The position numbers and the translations under genes are program-made. This document shows, piece by piece, positions 26,910 through 36,138 of a stretch of DNA of 64,000 bases. Under the pieces are notes generated by a model, which was given only the letters and a program-made list of their open reading frames with translations, did not search any database and was not told the DNA's origin. The stretch lies in assembly GCA_965221035.1 (NCBI GenBank), contig OZ244860.1:2480001-2544000 (forward strand), read 5' to 3'. Origin of the DNA: UBA6522 sp965221035 (GTDB lineage Bacteria; Pseudomonadota; Gammaproteobacteria; Steroidobacterales; Rariloculaceae). Positions within the stretch are counted from its first letter, which is position 1. Each line of letters opens with the position of its first letter.

Positions 26910-28964
26910 ATGAAGATCAACCCGCGAACACTCCTGCTTTCCTGCTTGATGGGGCCCGTGGCCTGCTTGACCGTGCCTCTGGCGAAGGCCGGCGTGGTCG
27001 GCGCGGAGGTGGACGTTCACGAGGACGTGCTGGGCGGAAAGCCCTGGGGGCTCGCGGGTCCCTACGAGAAGCTCATCGGCACGCTGTTTTTCGAAGTCGA
27101 CCCGGACAATCCGGCCAACCAGATCATAGTCGACATCGAGCACGCGCCCGTCAACGCGGACGGCAACGTGGAGTTTTCCGCCAACTTCCTGCTCATCAAG
27201 CCCGTTCAGATGGAGCGGGGGAACGGCACCGTGCTGCTGGGCGTCGCGAACCGGGGCACGCGGCGCATGCTGACTTTCTTCAACCACGGGCGCGACGAAG
27301 AAGGGGAGTGGGATGCGGTCAATCCCACCACGCCGGAGAATTTCGGCGACGGATTCCTGATGGAGCAAGGCTATACGTTGCTTTGGGTCGGCTGGCAGTT
27401 CGACGTGCCGCTCAGTCGGCCCCATGGTTCAAGGGTGTTCGTGCCCCGGGTCGAACCGGACGAGCCCATCACCGGTCTGGTGCGGAGCGACTTCGTGGTG
27501 CGTGAGGCGGTTTTCGATCGCACCCTGGCCGACCGGAACCACATCCCCTACCCCGTCTCCGATCCCGATGCGCCGGAAAACGTGATGACGGTCCGCGACG
27601 AGGTGGAAGGGGAACGGCAGCCCATCCCCAGGGACCAGTGGGATTTCGCCCGGCTCGAGAACGGCGAAGTGGTGGCGGACATGACGCGCGTCTACCTTTC
27701 CACGGGTTTCGAGCCCCACCGCATCTACGAGGTGGTCTACAAGGCGCAGAATCCGGAAGTCGTGGGGCTCGGGCTTGCCGCATTGCGCGACGCGGTTCCG
27801 CTCTTCAAGTACGGTTCCTCGGAGGCGTTGAACGTCCCTGAAGGCGCCATCGACCACGCCATCGGCTACGGCATGTCCCAACCCGGGCGCACCCTTCGGA
27901 CCTTCGTCTACATGGGATTCAACGAGGACGAGCACAACCGCAAGGCCTTCGACGGCATCATCGCGCAGATCGGCGGCGCCGCGCGGGGCAGTTTCAACCT
28001 GCGGTTCGGCCAGCCATCCCGGGACGCGCATCCGTTCCTGAACTTCTTCTACCCGACCGACATCTTTCCCTATGCCGATGTCGAGCTGACCGATCCGCTG
28101 ACCGGCGAGAGCGGTGGCATGCTCTCCCTCGTCCCCGAGGAATTCATGCCCAAGGTGTACAACGTCAACAGCTCCTACGAGTACTGGGGCCGTGTCGCCT
28201 CGCTACTGACCACCACGCTGGACGGTGAGGAAGATGCCCCCATGATGGAGGAACACGCCCGTGTCTATCACTTCGCCGGGTCGCAGCATCTGCCGTCGGA
28301 ATTCCCACCGGAGCGGACCAACGGCCAGAACGTAAACAACCCCAACGATTTCTCGTGGTTCATGCGGGCGCTGCTGGTGCGGATGCAGGAGTGGATCGTC
28401 GACGGCACGCCTCCGCCGGCCAACCGCTTTCCGCTCATCGCCGACGGCACGCTGGTGGAACCCGAAAGCGTCGATTTTCCGGACCTGCCCGGCATCAACT
28501 TCCCCACCAGGACGCACAAGGCCTATCGCGTCGACTACGGCCCTCAATTTGCCTCCGACGGAATCATCGGCCGGGAACCGCCCGAGGTGGGCCCCGCGTA
28601 TCCGATCCTGGTGCCCCAGGTGGACGAAGACGGCAACGAACTGGGCGGATTGCGGACCCCGGGCCTGGTGGCGCCGTTGGCAACCTATACCGGGTGGAAC
28701 CTGTACAACGCCGACTACGGGCCTACGGACACCGTCTCCCACATGTCCGGTTCATTCCTTCCGTTCCACCGGACCCGAGCCGAGCGCGAATCGGCGGGTG
28801 ACCCCCGGTTGTCCATCGAGGAGCGCTATCACGACAAGGCGCACTACCTCGGCCTGGTGGCCGAAGAGGCCATGGCGCTCATCGACGACGGCTACCTCCT
28901 GGCGCAGGACCTGCCCGCCATCCTCGGCCAGGCGGAAGCGATCTGGAACGCGGTCGCCGAGTAG
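26910..28964 (+). CDS. Exported alpha/beta-hydrolase-domain protein
   Basis: This 684-aa protein has a leader ending PLAKA. The N-terminal 150 residues are beta-rich (LAGPYEKLIGTLFFEVDPDN). The body carries the catalytic elbow HAIGYGMSQPGRTLRTFVYMG, giving a G-x-S-x-P-G nucleophile, then GFNEDEHNRKAFDGIIAQIG. I recognise it as the large unnamed 'alpha/beta hydrolase domain-containing' family found in oligotrophic proteobacteria and acidobacteria. The C-terminal block GPAYPILVPQVDEDGNELGG is also conserved. It probably hydrolyses an ester or amide in the periplasm; substrate unknown. It lies 21 nt downstream of the fusion gene, suggesting one transcript. Confidence 0.8.
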   Translation: MKINPRTLLLSCLMGPVACLTVPLAKAGVVGAEVDVHEDVLGGKPWGLAGPYEKLIGTLFFEVDPDNPANQIIVDIEHAPVNADGNVEFSANFLLIKPVQMERGNGTVLLGVANRGTRRMLTFFNHGRDEEGEWDAVNPTTPENFGDGFLMEQGYTLLWVGWQFDVPLSRPHGSRVFVPRVEPDEPITGLVRSDFVVREAVFDRTLADRNHIPYPVSDPDAPENVMTVRDEVEGERQPIPRDQWDFARLENGEVVADMTRVYLSTGFEPHRIYEVVYKAQNPEVVGLGLAALRDAVPLFKYGSSEALNVPEGAIDHAIGYGMSQPGRTLRTFVYMGFNEDEHNRKAFDGIIAQIGGAARGSFNLRFGQPSRDAHPFLNFFYPTDIFPYADVELTDPLTGESGGMLSLVPEEFMPKVYNVNSSYEYWGRVASLLTTTLDGEEDAPMMEEHARVYHFAGSQHLPSEFPPERTNGQNVNNPNDFSWFMRALLVRMQEWIVDGTPPPANRFPLIADGTLVEPESVDFPDLPGINFPTRTHKAYRVDYGPQFASDGIIGREPPEVGPAYPILVPQVDEDGNELGGLRTPGLVAPLATYTGWNLYNADYGPTDTVSHMSGSFLPFHRTRAERESAGDPRLSIEERYHDKAHYLGLVAEEAMALIDDGYLLAQDLPAILGQAEAIWNAVAE

Positions 28965-29036
28965 CCGGGTCGGCAGGAGGTCGCTGGGCGGCAGGGGCCG
29001 GCAGCCTGTCGAGGGACCGTAAGTTCCGCGGGGAGG

Positions 29037-30176
29037 CTATTGATCCGGCGTGCAGCTATACGGTTCAGGTGTTTCGCCCAGCGCAAGCCAGAAGCGCTCG
29101 ACGGTTGCGGGCTCGGTGAAATTTTCCGGGTCCGTGAACACCGCCGAGTAATCGAGTCGGGCCTGATCGTCGCTCAGCGTGAATCTTTCCTCGACTTCCA
29201 CCTCATCCCCGAGTCCGAAGCCGAAGAAGAAGTAGTTCCAGGCGATGTCCGTGGTCTCCACGACCAGGGTATCGCCTTCCCACCGCCCGACGGAGTAGCC
29301 CACGGTGCTGGGCGGCCGCTCTTCCGGTAGCTCGTTGTCGATGTAGATGGTCCTTTCGACGCCGTACTCGTGCGCGAGCATGCGGATGTTCGAACCGTCC
29401 TCGAAGAATGTGACCGGATGCGGCGTGACCATCACCGCCGGCATTCCCTTGGCCATGCATTGCATGTCGGGATCGTCCAGCGGGTCCCACGCGGCGCGCC
29501 GGGCCAGGGCGGCCTCGTTCCACGGCAGGTGGATGCTGATGGCGCCTTCCAACTCCGTGGTTCCCGCGCTTCGGTGCGGCTGGCTCCAGACGCGGAACAT
29601 GCCGAGGTTCTCCGCTGCGGCATCGACGACATCATCCTCAGCGGCCGCCCAGTAAGCCTGCCCGCCGGCTTCCGCCGATTCGTTGAAATAGGGCTCGGCG
29701 CCGCCGTTGAGCACCACCTCCCGGCCGTCCGGAAGCAGCACGTTGTTGGCGAGAAAGATGTTGTCCCGGCGCGTTGAAACCTGCCCCGCGACACTGACCT
29801 GCTGTCCGGGTTCGAAATTGTCGCCCGACACGCCTCCGCGCGAAAGCGTATAGAGGGAGCCGAAGGCCTGTATTTCCCAGGTCTCTTCGCCGCCGTCCTC
29901 GCCGGTCACGGTCATGTCGAAAGTCGGATGTGGGTTGGTCCAGTTGACGCTCTGGAGCACGCCTTCCACCACTTCGATGTCCAGGGAGAACTCCTGTCGC
30001 GAATGGTGTGCTTCCGAGGCCAGCGGCGCGAGAACGATTGCCGCGGCGATCATCGTGGCGGCGGCAATTGGAGCAGCAAACATGGCGGCGGCAGGTGGAG
30101 CGGAGGCTGGTGGCACGGCAGCTGGTCGAGTGGTGGCCAGCGGGCCTGCCGCAAGAGTCGAGTCGACTGTGTTCAT
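29037..30176 (-). CDS. Fusion: DUF6152 domain plus GRWEGDTLVV domain, exported, Ala-rich leader
   Basis: This 379-aa protein has the same two-domain order as the gene at 25854, on the opposite strand. An AGGAGAAACTG ribosome site fixes the start at 30176. The first 55 residues are unusually rich in Ala and Pro, then a hydrophobic stretch ends ASEA before HHSRQEFSLD. DUF6152 motif two is VNWTNPHPTFDMTV. The second domain has FRVWSQPHR, CMAKGMPAVMVTPHPVTFF, SVGRWEGDTLVVETTDIAW and VEERFTLSDDQARLDYS. It is convergent with the hydrolase-domain gene, and the two fusion genes flank that gene symmetrically. Confidence 0.8.
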   Translation of the reverse strand: MNTVDSTLAAGPLATTRPAAVPPASAPPAAAMFAAPIAAATMIAAAIVLAPLASEAHHSRQEFSLDIEVVEGVLQSVNWTNPHPTFDMTVTGEDGGEETWEIQAFGSLYTLSRGGVSGDNFEPGQQVSVAGQVSTRRDNIFLANNVLLPDGREVVLNGGAEPYFNESAEAGGQAYWAAAEDDVVDAAAENLGMFRVWSQPHRSAGTTELEGAISIHLPWNEAALARRAAWDPLDDPDMQCMAKGMPAVMVTPHPVTFFEDGSNIRMLAHEYGVERTIYIDNELPEERPPSTVGYSVGRWEGDTLVVETTDIAWNYFFFGFGLGDEVEVEERFTLSDDQARLDYSAVFTDPENFTEPATVERFWLALGETPEPYSCTPDQ

Positions 30177-30221
30177 CAGTTTCTCCTGTTTGGTCCGCCC
30201 CTCTTCTCCGGCGATGGTGCG

Positions 30222-30836
30222 CTACGGCAAGTTCGCGCGCTCCCTGGACCCGTCGGGAAAGAGCCTGTAACGAATACGGGTACCGGTTTCGTCGAGAAAA
30301 CTCAACGATTGCTGGAACAGGCCCGGGGGAAGCGATCCTTCCGGCACGGTGGCCTCGAGAATGTAGAGGCGGCTGTGGTGAAAATAGATGCCGGCGAAGG
30401 TGCGCGAGGCATCCGGGTTGGTGATCTGCAGTTGGTGGCCTTCGACCAGGTCGATGTGGTGCCAGGCGTCGTAGGTCACATCGCCGCCCCGCAACCTGAA
30501 CTGCCGCGTCGCGTACGCGACCGAGGCGCGCTGGTCGTAGAGCCAAAGCGAGGCGTTGTTGGCCTCGTCACTGCGGTCGGCGAGTTCCAGGTAGGCTTGC
30601 TGGGCGTCGGTAAAGTCGACCACGGTAACCGAATGCAGGCTGTCGCCGTTCGTCACCGCGTACACCTTTGCAGGGAGCGTGGCACCGTACTCCGAGTCGT
30701 AGGAGAATTCCGTGACTTGTGGTTCCCCCGGGAAATTGACGCTGAAGTACTCCGACTGATCCTCAAACTGACGCCATTGCGCCGATGCCACCAACGGCAG
30801 CGCCAGCGAAATGATCCCCAACGCTACAATCCGCAT
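30222..30836 (-). CDS. Exported protein of unknown function
   Basis: This 204-aa protein has a leader ending LVASAQ, followed by WRQFEDQSEYFSVNFPGEP. That is the opening of a widespread small exported domain also found at the ends of lipoproteins and stress proteins. The middle is alpha/beta (AVTNGDSLHSVTVVDFTDA; YDAWHHIDLVEGHQLQIT). The C-terminus FPDGSRERANLP has no anchor. Start 30836 has GAGGGAG upstream; the longer frame to 30905 has no leader. It lies 45 nt upstream of the fusion gene on the same strand. No function can be assigned. Confidence 0.65.
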   Translation of the reverse strand: MRIVALGIISLALPLVASAQWRQFEDQSEYFSVNFPGEPQVTEFSYDSEYGATLPAKVYAVTNGDSLHSVTVVDFTDAQQAYLELADRSDEANNASLWLYDQRASVAYATRQFRLRGGDVTYDAWHHIDLVEGHQLQITNPDASRTFAGIYFHHSRLYILEATVPEGSLPPGLFQQSLSFLDETGTRIRYRLFPDGSRERANLP

Positions 30837-30938
30837 GATGACTCCCTCAATTTCATTGCAAGTACCTTGCCACGAATCGCGTGACAATCGAGAATCGCCT
30901 GACAATCGCTGATGTGACCGAACCGGCTCGACTCGACG

Positions 30939-31316
30939 CTAGTCGAACTCCTTCTCGACGCCTCCCGGTGGAGTCAGGTAACCCAACAGGCACCCATTGG
31001 AGCCATCTTTCAGCTGGTGGCACCTGACGGAGACGAGATCGCCGGGGTTGACGTCATCGCGGGACCAGCCGCGTTGGTGCAGCGCGTTGATGCTGCCGCC
31101 TTCGAGGGCCCACATGGACGCCTCGCCGTTCTCGTCCGTCACTTCCAGGTGAATCCACACATGGGGATTCAGCCAGAGCAGTTCCTTCACCTCGCCCTGC
31201 AGGTGCGTGTACTCGAACAGGGAATAATTCCCGTGGGAGTGATGGGCCGCCACGGGTGTGGACAGCATGAATGGAAACGCCGCAAGTGTCGTAAATGCCA
31301 TAATGTTGGTTCGCAT
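30939..31316 (-). CDS. Exported stand-alone DUF6152-family protein
   Basis: At 125 aa this is the shortest DUF6152 copy here. The leader ends TPVAA, followed by HHSHGNYSLFEYT; motif two is LLWLNPHVWIHLEV, then QRGWSRDDVNPGDLVSVRC. It has an extra His after HHS and two cysteines near the C-terminus (VRCHQLKDGSNGCLLG) that the other copies lack, so a disulfide is possible. A GAGGGG ribosome site supports the start. It ends a minus-strand run of exported genes and follows vapC by 18 nt. Confidence 0.85.
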   Translation of the reverse strand: MRTNIMAFTTLAAFPFMLSTPVAAHHSHGNYSLFEYTHLQGEVKELLWLNPHVWIHLEVTDENGEASMWALEGGSINALHQRGWSRDDVNPGDLVSVRCHQLKDGSNGCLLGYLTPPGGVEKEFD

Positions 31317-31334
31317 CGCAATTCCCCTCTCGCC

Positions 31335-31748
31335 CTAGTTCAGCACTTCGAACGCCAGCCTGCGGCCAAGCCCGTACCGGAATACGGCGAAGTCACTGTC
31401 GAACGAAATGACCCGTGAAAGCCCTAACCGTACCATGAGCGCGAATGAAGTGCGGTCGACGATGGCAAAATCCTGATCGGAGAATTGTTCACCGATTGCC
31501 CAGGCGGCTTCCAAATCCGCGCTCGTTGTCTGTTCAACGGTCGCCACACCGCCGCGAAGACCGTCCCAGAACGTTTCCGCGGCGATGGGCGAGAGGTTGT
31601 GGTGAATAAGCCGCCATGTCTCGACTAGCACATGGTCGCTGGTCACCAACGCGTCATCCGTCTTCAATAGCACCTTTGCTCGGGCATTTCGCTGATCACC
31701 TGTGTTGGCGGCGGCGTACCAGGCGGACGTGTCCACAAAGATACTCAT
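31335..31748 (-). CDS. vapC: PIN-domain ribonuclease toxin, VapC-like
   Basis: This 137-aa PIN domain has the expected acidic residues: Asp6 in IFVDTSAWYA, Glu43 in LVETWRL, and Asp93/Asp98 in DQDFAIVDRTSFA, plus SFDSDF near the end. These form the Mg2+ site of VapC RNases, which cleave tRNA or rRNA and inhibit translation until bound by antitoxin. The start overlaps vapB by 4 nt (ATGA), the usual arrangement. The pair is inserted between a DUF6152 gene and a propeller gene of unrelated function. Confidence 0.88.
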   Translation of the reverse strand: MSIFVDTSAWYAAANTGDQRNARAKVLLKTDDALVTSDHVLVETWRLIHHNLSPIAAETFWDGLRGGVATVEQTTSADLEAAWAIGEQFSDQDFAIVDRTSFALMVRLGLSRVISFDSDFAVFRYGLGRRLAFEVLN

Positions 31749-32020
31749 GAGCCATGGCTTGATGATCGATCTTTTTTGGCGAGCTTCTGTGCCCCGATCG
31801 CTTCTGCAATCATCCAGTCCTTGTCCGTGGAGATATCCGTGCCGACCGAGTTACCGAGATCGAATACGACGGAACGACTGACCGTTGTTGGCGATTCGGC
31901 GAGGTCACGGGCAACGAGCCGTCGAAAGTATTCCGCAAGAGATATGCCGAGCGCGGAGGCGCGAGTTCGGACGCGGGACAACAACGCGGAATCGATGGAT
32001 ATTTGGGTTCTCACCATCAT
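31745..32020 (-). CDS. vapB: Ribbon-helix-helix antitoxin, VapB-like
   Basis: This 91-aa protein starts with RTQISIDSALLSRVRTRASALG, a ribbon-helix-helix strand and helix for DNA binding and dimerisation. The C-terminal half (STDKDWMIAEAIGAQKLAKK) would wrap the VapC groove. Such antitoxins repress their own promoter. It overlaps vapC by 4 nt. The promoter must lie in the 95-bp gap to the divergent propeller gene. Confidence 0.85.
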   Translation of the reverse strand: MMVRTQISIDSALLSRVRTRASALGISLAEYFRRLVARDLAESPTTVSRSVVFDLGNSVGTDISTDKDWMIAEAIGAQKLAKKDRSSSHGS

Positions 32021-32115
32021 TGTTGCGCCATTATAACGTCAACGGCCTGTCCGACAAGCGGTGCCGCCGATTGTCGTAGAATGCGGTTGCCGAGAAAGAT
32101 TGACCGAGACCTGCA

Positions 32116-33183
32116 ATGATCGCGCATGCGACGACATTCCGAATTTGGCACTCTGCCGGTCCGGCTTGGATTGCGGCGCTTGTGGTAGCCGTCATCGGAT
32201 CCGCGGACGCGCTTGCCCAAACCGGCACCCTGCTCGTGGTCAACCGGCACGCAGACGCGGGCAGCGTATCGTTCTTCGATCTTGAGACGGAAACGGAAAT
32301 CGCCCGCATTCCCGTCGGCGCCGGCTGGCCCCATGAGGTTGCGGTGTCGCCGGACGGCCGCCTGGCGCTGATCGCCGAGTACGGTCTTCAATCACCCGGC
32401 GAGCGTCTGGTGGTCGTGGACATCCCCGGCGCGCGCGTCTTGGGGCGCATCGACACGGGGCCGGGCACCAAACCGCATGACTCGGCGTTCTTGCCCGACA
32501 ACCGCCACGCCGTCGTCACACTGGAGACCACGGACCGGGTCGCGCTGGTCGATGTCGCCAATCTTGAAGTCGTGAGGACCTACCCGATCGGTGTCGGTGC
32601 CAAGGAAGGGCATATGGTGTGGCCGAGCCCGGATGGAAGCCGCGTTTACGTCGGCGCGCGCCTCGGCCAGGGCACCGTATCGGTGGTATACCTGGACCAA
32701 GACCGGCCGCCGACGGTCATTCCTACGGGTCTGGGGGCCGAAGCGATCGCCGGCACCCCGGATGGCCGGGCCGTGTGGGTCATCAACCAGGACGAAAACA
32801 CGATCTCGATCATCGATGCCGAGACGCTTGCGGTCACGGAGAAGTTCGATGCGGGTACACAGCCTCGGCGTCTCGCCAATCTGCCTGGCGGCCGCATGGC
32901 CGTCATCTACGGCAATCGCCAAGACGAGGGCATACACATCTACGATATCGGGACCCGCGAGGTGCTGCACCGGCTGGCCATCCCCGGCGACGAGCCGGGC
33001 GCGGGCGGCTTCGGCTTCCTGGCGGTGGGCGACACCGGATTTGTCACCACCCGCCTTGACGGGCGTATCCTGATCTATGATTTTGGCGATCCCGACAGCG
33101 CCCCCCGCGTGCTGGCCCGGGATCATGACACGCCGGACGGCATGGTCTGGTCGCCGCACCGTCTGGATGTATTCGATCGATAG
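32116..33183 (+). CDS. Exported YncE-like/cytochrome-d1-like beta-propeller protein
   Basis: This 355-aa protein has a leader ending ADALAQ and about seven short propeller repeats: GSVSFFDLETETEIARIPVG, HEVAVSPDGRLALIAEYG, RVALVDVANLEVVRTYPIG, NTISIIDAETLAVTEKFD. This is the lactonase/YncE/cytochrome-d1 propeller class. No heme motif is present. Characterised relatives bind DNA, metals or act as scaffolds, so no activity can be given. It converges on a TonB receptor across a strong hairpin at 33282. Confidence 0.8.
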   Translation: MIAHATTFRIWHSAGPAWIAALVVAVIGSADALAQTGTLLVVNRHADAGSVSFFDLETETEIARIPVGAGWPHEVAVSPDGRLALIAEYGLQSPGERLVVVDIPGARVLGRIDTGPGTKPHDSAFLPDNRHAVVTLETTDRVALVDVANLEVVRTYPIGVGAKEGHMVWPSPDGSRVYVGARLGQGTVSVVYLDQDRPPTVIPTGLGAEAIAGTPDGRAVWVINQDENTISIIDAETLAVTEKFDAGTQPRRLANLPGGRMAVIYGNRQDEGIHIYDIGTREVLHRLAIPGDEPGAGGFGFLAVGDTGFVTTRLDGRILIYDFGDPDSAPRVLARDHDTPDGMVWSPHRLDVFDR

Positions 33184-33281
33184 CCGACAATCAATAGCGG
33201 AGAGAACGCGCTGCGCTGTATCCCGCCGGCGCCGGTCAGGGCCAGTCAACGCCTATGCAGGGAATCGACAGGTGCCGATGC

Positions 33282-33317
33282 CGGAACCACCCGGATCATT
33301 CGGCTCGGGTGGTTCCG
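33282..33317. terminator. Bidirectional terminator-like hairpin
   Basis: CGGAACCACCCG and CGGGTGGTTCCG form a perfect 12-bp stem with a 12-nt loop between the convergent propeller and TonB receptor genes. No T-tract follows on either strand. Confidence 0.65.
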
Positions 33318-33333
33318 ACAGGGACTTCATTCG

Positions 33334-35913
33334 CTACGGCATCTGCCACGTCGCGCGCAGGTAGTAGTACCCGCCGTTGAAGCCCCACGGGGACTGTTCG
33401 GGATACAGCAGACCGGCCGCGGCGGCAGCATCGGGGTTCTCGGAGGGGTAGGCGTCGAACGCATTCTGAAGGCCAACCAGGACCGAGAGGCTTTCCGTCG
33501 CCTGGAAGGCGGCTTCCAGGTCCAGCAAGGTGTCCGGTCCGGCCAGATCGACCAACGTGCCGAATGCCAGCCCACCGCTGTTGAATGGCGCATCATAGTG
33601 CTCGCCGTAATGCCGGGCCCGGGCGAGAAACCGCCACGTGCCCTGCTGGTGGCTCCAGGTTGCGGTCAAACGGGAGTCGGGGCGGCCTTCCTCGATCTGG
33701 CGACGGGTGTTGTCGTCGGTGAACGCAGGGTTGTACTTCGTCAACTCGATGTCCGACCAGTTCGCGGCCAGGGAGAACTCCGAATCTCCGCCGCCGAGGC
33801 TGAAGGGCAGGCTGGCCACCAGGTCGACGCCTGACGCTTCCATGGTCTGCTGGTTGGAGAAAAACCGCACCGAGGTAAAGCTGCTGGCGTCCGAGACGCC
33901 CACGGCCAGTAGCGCGTCGATGTCCGCCTGAGTGAGATCGAAGCGGCTTGTGAAGGCGATCCGGTCCTCAATCTCGATGTTGTACCAGTCCAGGGTCACG
34001 TCCAGTGCCCCGGCGTTGAAGACCAGGCCCAGCGTGACGTTGCGCGACTCTTCCGGCGTGAGCGGCTCGGCGCCCTTCTGTTGGGCGATGGGATTGGTCG
34101 GCGGCAGCGTGGCGATATCGGACAACTGGCCGTTGGCGAATTCGGTGGTGACGTTGCGCAGGTTTGCCTGGCCGGCGGTGGGCACACGGAATCCCGTGCT
34201 GATCGCGCCTCTTAGCGAGAAATTGTCCGCCAACCGAAGCCGTGCGGCGATCTTGCCGTCCAGCGTGTCTCCGAAGTCCGGATAGTCCTCGTATCTCAGC
34301 GCACCGCCGAGCAGCAGCCGGTCGGTGACGTCGGCCTCGATGTCCAGGTAGGCGCCGTAGGCCCGCACGGTGTTCTCTCCGGCGTCGCCGGGAGGGAACC
34401 CCGGGAACCCGTTGGATCCGATGCCGAAACCCTGCGCCGCCAGGTTCGGGTCGATATACCAGGAGTTGGGTTCGCCGGCGTGGATTCGGAAGGTCTCGTC
34501 ACGGTACTCGAGGCCCGCGGCGACGTTGAGTGGCCCCCACAATCCGGCGTCGATGGGCTTGGACATGTCGAAGTTGACCACCCGGTCCGTCTCCGTGTAG
34601 CCGCCAGCGGTGTAGTACGTGGGAATGTCGTTGCCGAGCGACAGCAACTGGGGATTGATGGTGTTGTAGATGTAGAACACGGCGTTGCTGCGGCCCGCGG
34701 TGGCGCTCAGATCGTAGTACCAGCCGGATTCGAGTTCACCCCGCACGCCACCGGCGATCCCCAGATCGTCGATGAAGCCGCCGAAGTTCGGCGTGAAGCC
34801 GCCGGGAAATTTCTCGATCAGCGAATAGCAGCCGGGATTGGCCCGCACCGCCGCCACGGCAGTCGGGTCCGCAACGTTGTTGACGATTGGTATCGCCGGG
34901 CAGTTGCCGGACATGTCACCCGTCAGATCGGCCACCTTGACCGTCGGTGTGCCGTCCGCGAGCGGGTCGCCGCGAAATACCCCGCCGCGTGTGTGGGGAT
35001 TGCGGAAGTAGAATCCGCCGTCCACCTGGCGCTCGGACCAGTTGCCGAAGGCGTAGGCTTCGCTGCCGTTGCCGAGGTCCAGGCCGAGGTTGCCGAACAG
35101 CTTGAAGTCGCCGGAGATCTCCGGTGTGCCCCAGATCTGGGCCGCCGGTTGGCGGACATGGGTGTTGCCCGCGTCGATCAGCCCCTGGGCGTCGGCGCGC
35201 TGCACGCTGCGGCTGGTGGGATCGGCCTCCCGCCACTCGAAACTGAAGTTCGCGAATCCGGCATCGGTGAGCGGCATGCCGGCATTGGCCGCCAGCGTAA
35301 CGGAATCGCCGTCGCCCTCGAAGTAGCTGCCCCATTTGGCGTCCAGGGTGGCGCCTTCCCTGTCTTCACGGAGCACGAAATTGAGGATGCCGGCGATGGC
35401 GTCGGAGCCGTACTGGGCGGACGCACCGTCCCGCAGCACCTCGAGCCGTTCGATCGCGATGGCGGGAATGGCGGCAAGGTCGGGACCTTGAGAGCCGCCG
35501 CTCGCCCCTGCGCCCAACAGCGCGATGACGGCCGCGCGGTGGCGCCGCTTGCCGTTCACCAGCACCAGCGCGGCGTCGGGCGGCAGGCCCCGCAGCGTCG
35601 CCGGGCGGATGAACGTGGCCGCGTCGCTGATGGGTTCGGAGCCCACGTTGTAGGAAGGCACCATCGAGGCGATCAGGTTGTCCATGTCGCCATCGCCGTG
35701 GGCGAGGAAATCGTCCCGGTCGATCACGTCGACGGGAACCGGGGAATCCTGCGCCGAACGATCGCGCCGCCTGGAACCGACGACGATGATTTCCTCCAGA
35801 GGAACGGCGGAGGCTGGCGCAGCTTCCTGCGCGATGGAATCAGTCGAATTCGCAGCGAGTCCGGCAACCCCGACCACCAAACCCACCAGTGTCGCTCGCG
35901 AATAGAATCTCAT
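33334..35913 (-). CDS. TonB-dependent outer-membrane receptor
   Basis: This 859-aa protein has ATG 35913 with AGGGAGAT upstream, giving a leader ending DSIAQ. The TonB box/plug entry is EEIIVVGSRRRDR. The plug has LRGLPPDAALVLVNGKRRHR and LEVLRDGASAQYGSDAIAGI, followed by a long barrel ending NGGYYYLRATWQMP. The absence of a terminal Phe/Trp is unusual. One loop Cys pair (GNCPAIPIVNN...NPGCYSL) is present. The plug style is common in receptors of unknown organic ligands. It lies upstream of the TRAP operon in the same orientation but is separated by 259 nt with repeats. Confidence 0.9.
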   Translation of the reverse strand: MRFYSRATLVGLVVGVAGLAANSTDSIAQEAAPASAVPLEEIIVVGSRRRDRSAQDSPVPVDVIDRDDFLAHGDGDMDNLIASMVPSYNVGSEPISDAATFIRPATLRGLPPDAALVLVNGKRRHRAAVIALLGAGASGGSQGPDLAAIPAIAIERLEVLRDGASAQYGSDAIAGILNFVLREDREGATLDAKWGSYFEGDGDSVTLAANAGMPLTDAGFANFSFEWREADPTSRSVQRADAQGLIDAGNTHVRQPAAQIWGTPEISGDFKLFGNLGLDLGNGSEAYAFGNWSERQVDGGFYFRNPHTRGGVFRGDPLADGTPTVKVADLTGDMSGNCPAIPIVNNVADPTAVAAVRANPGCYSLIEKFPGGFTPNFGGFIDDLGIAGGVRGELESGWYYDLSATAGRSNAVFYIYNTINPQLLSLGNDIPTYYTAGGYTETDRVVNFDMSKPIDAGLWGPLNVAAGLEYRDETFRIHAGEPNSWYIDPNLAAQGFGIGSNGFPGFPPGDAGENTVRAYGAYLDIEADVTDRLLLGGALRYEDYPDFGDTLDGKIAARLRLADNFSLRGAISTGFRVPTAGQANLRNVTTEFANGQLSDIATLPPTNPIAQQKGAEPLTPEESRNVTLGLVFNAGALDVTLDWYNIEIEDRIAFTSRFDLTQADIDALLAVGVSDASSFTSVRFFSNQQTMEASGVDLVASLPFSLGGGDSEFSLAANWSDIELTKYNPAFTDDNTRRQIEEGRPDSRLTATWSHQQGTWRFLARARHYGEHYDAPFNSGGLAFGTLVDLAGPDTLLDLEAAFQATESLSVLVGLQNAFDAYPSENPDAAAAAGLLYPEQSPWGFNGGYYYLRATWQMP

Positions 35914-36138
35914 TGAAATCTCCCTCTTTCTGAGGGCCATGGAATAGTGCGCAGAGTCCGGAATCAACCCACGGAATCGCAGACTCCACCCCCACAAGCC
36001 GCTGTTTGAACCACGCGGAATTGTATCAACAAGTCCCATCCTTGCCCAAGACTTCGTAACAGTTCGTTACCCGGTTCGCTTGCGTTCCGCATCGTTCCGA
36101 TGGCTTCCTTGGGCTGTGCTGGGCAAGCCCCCATAGGA

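Noticed and set aside
34480..35916. 478-codon plus-strand frame antisense to the second TonB receptor
   Set aside because: Shadow frame in high-GC DNA; the receptor on the minus strand has plug, barrel and leader.
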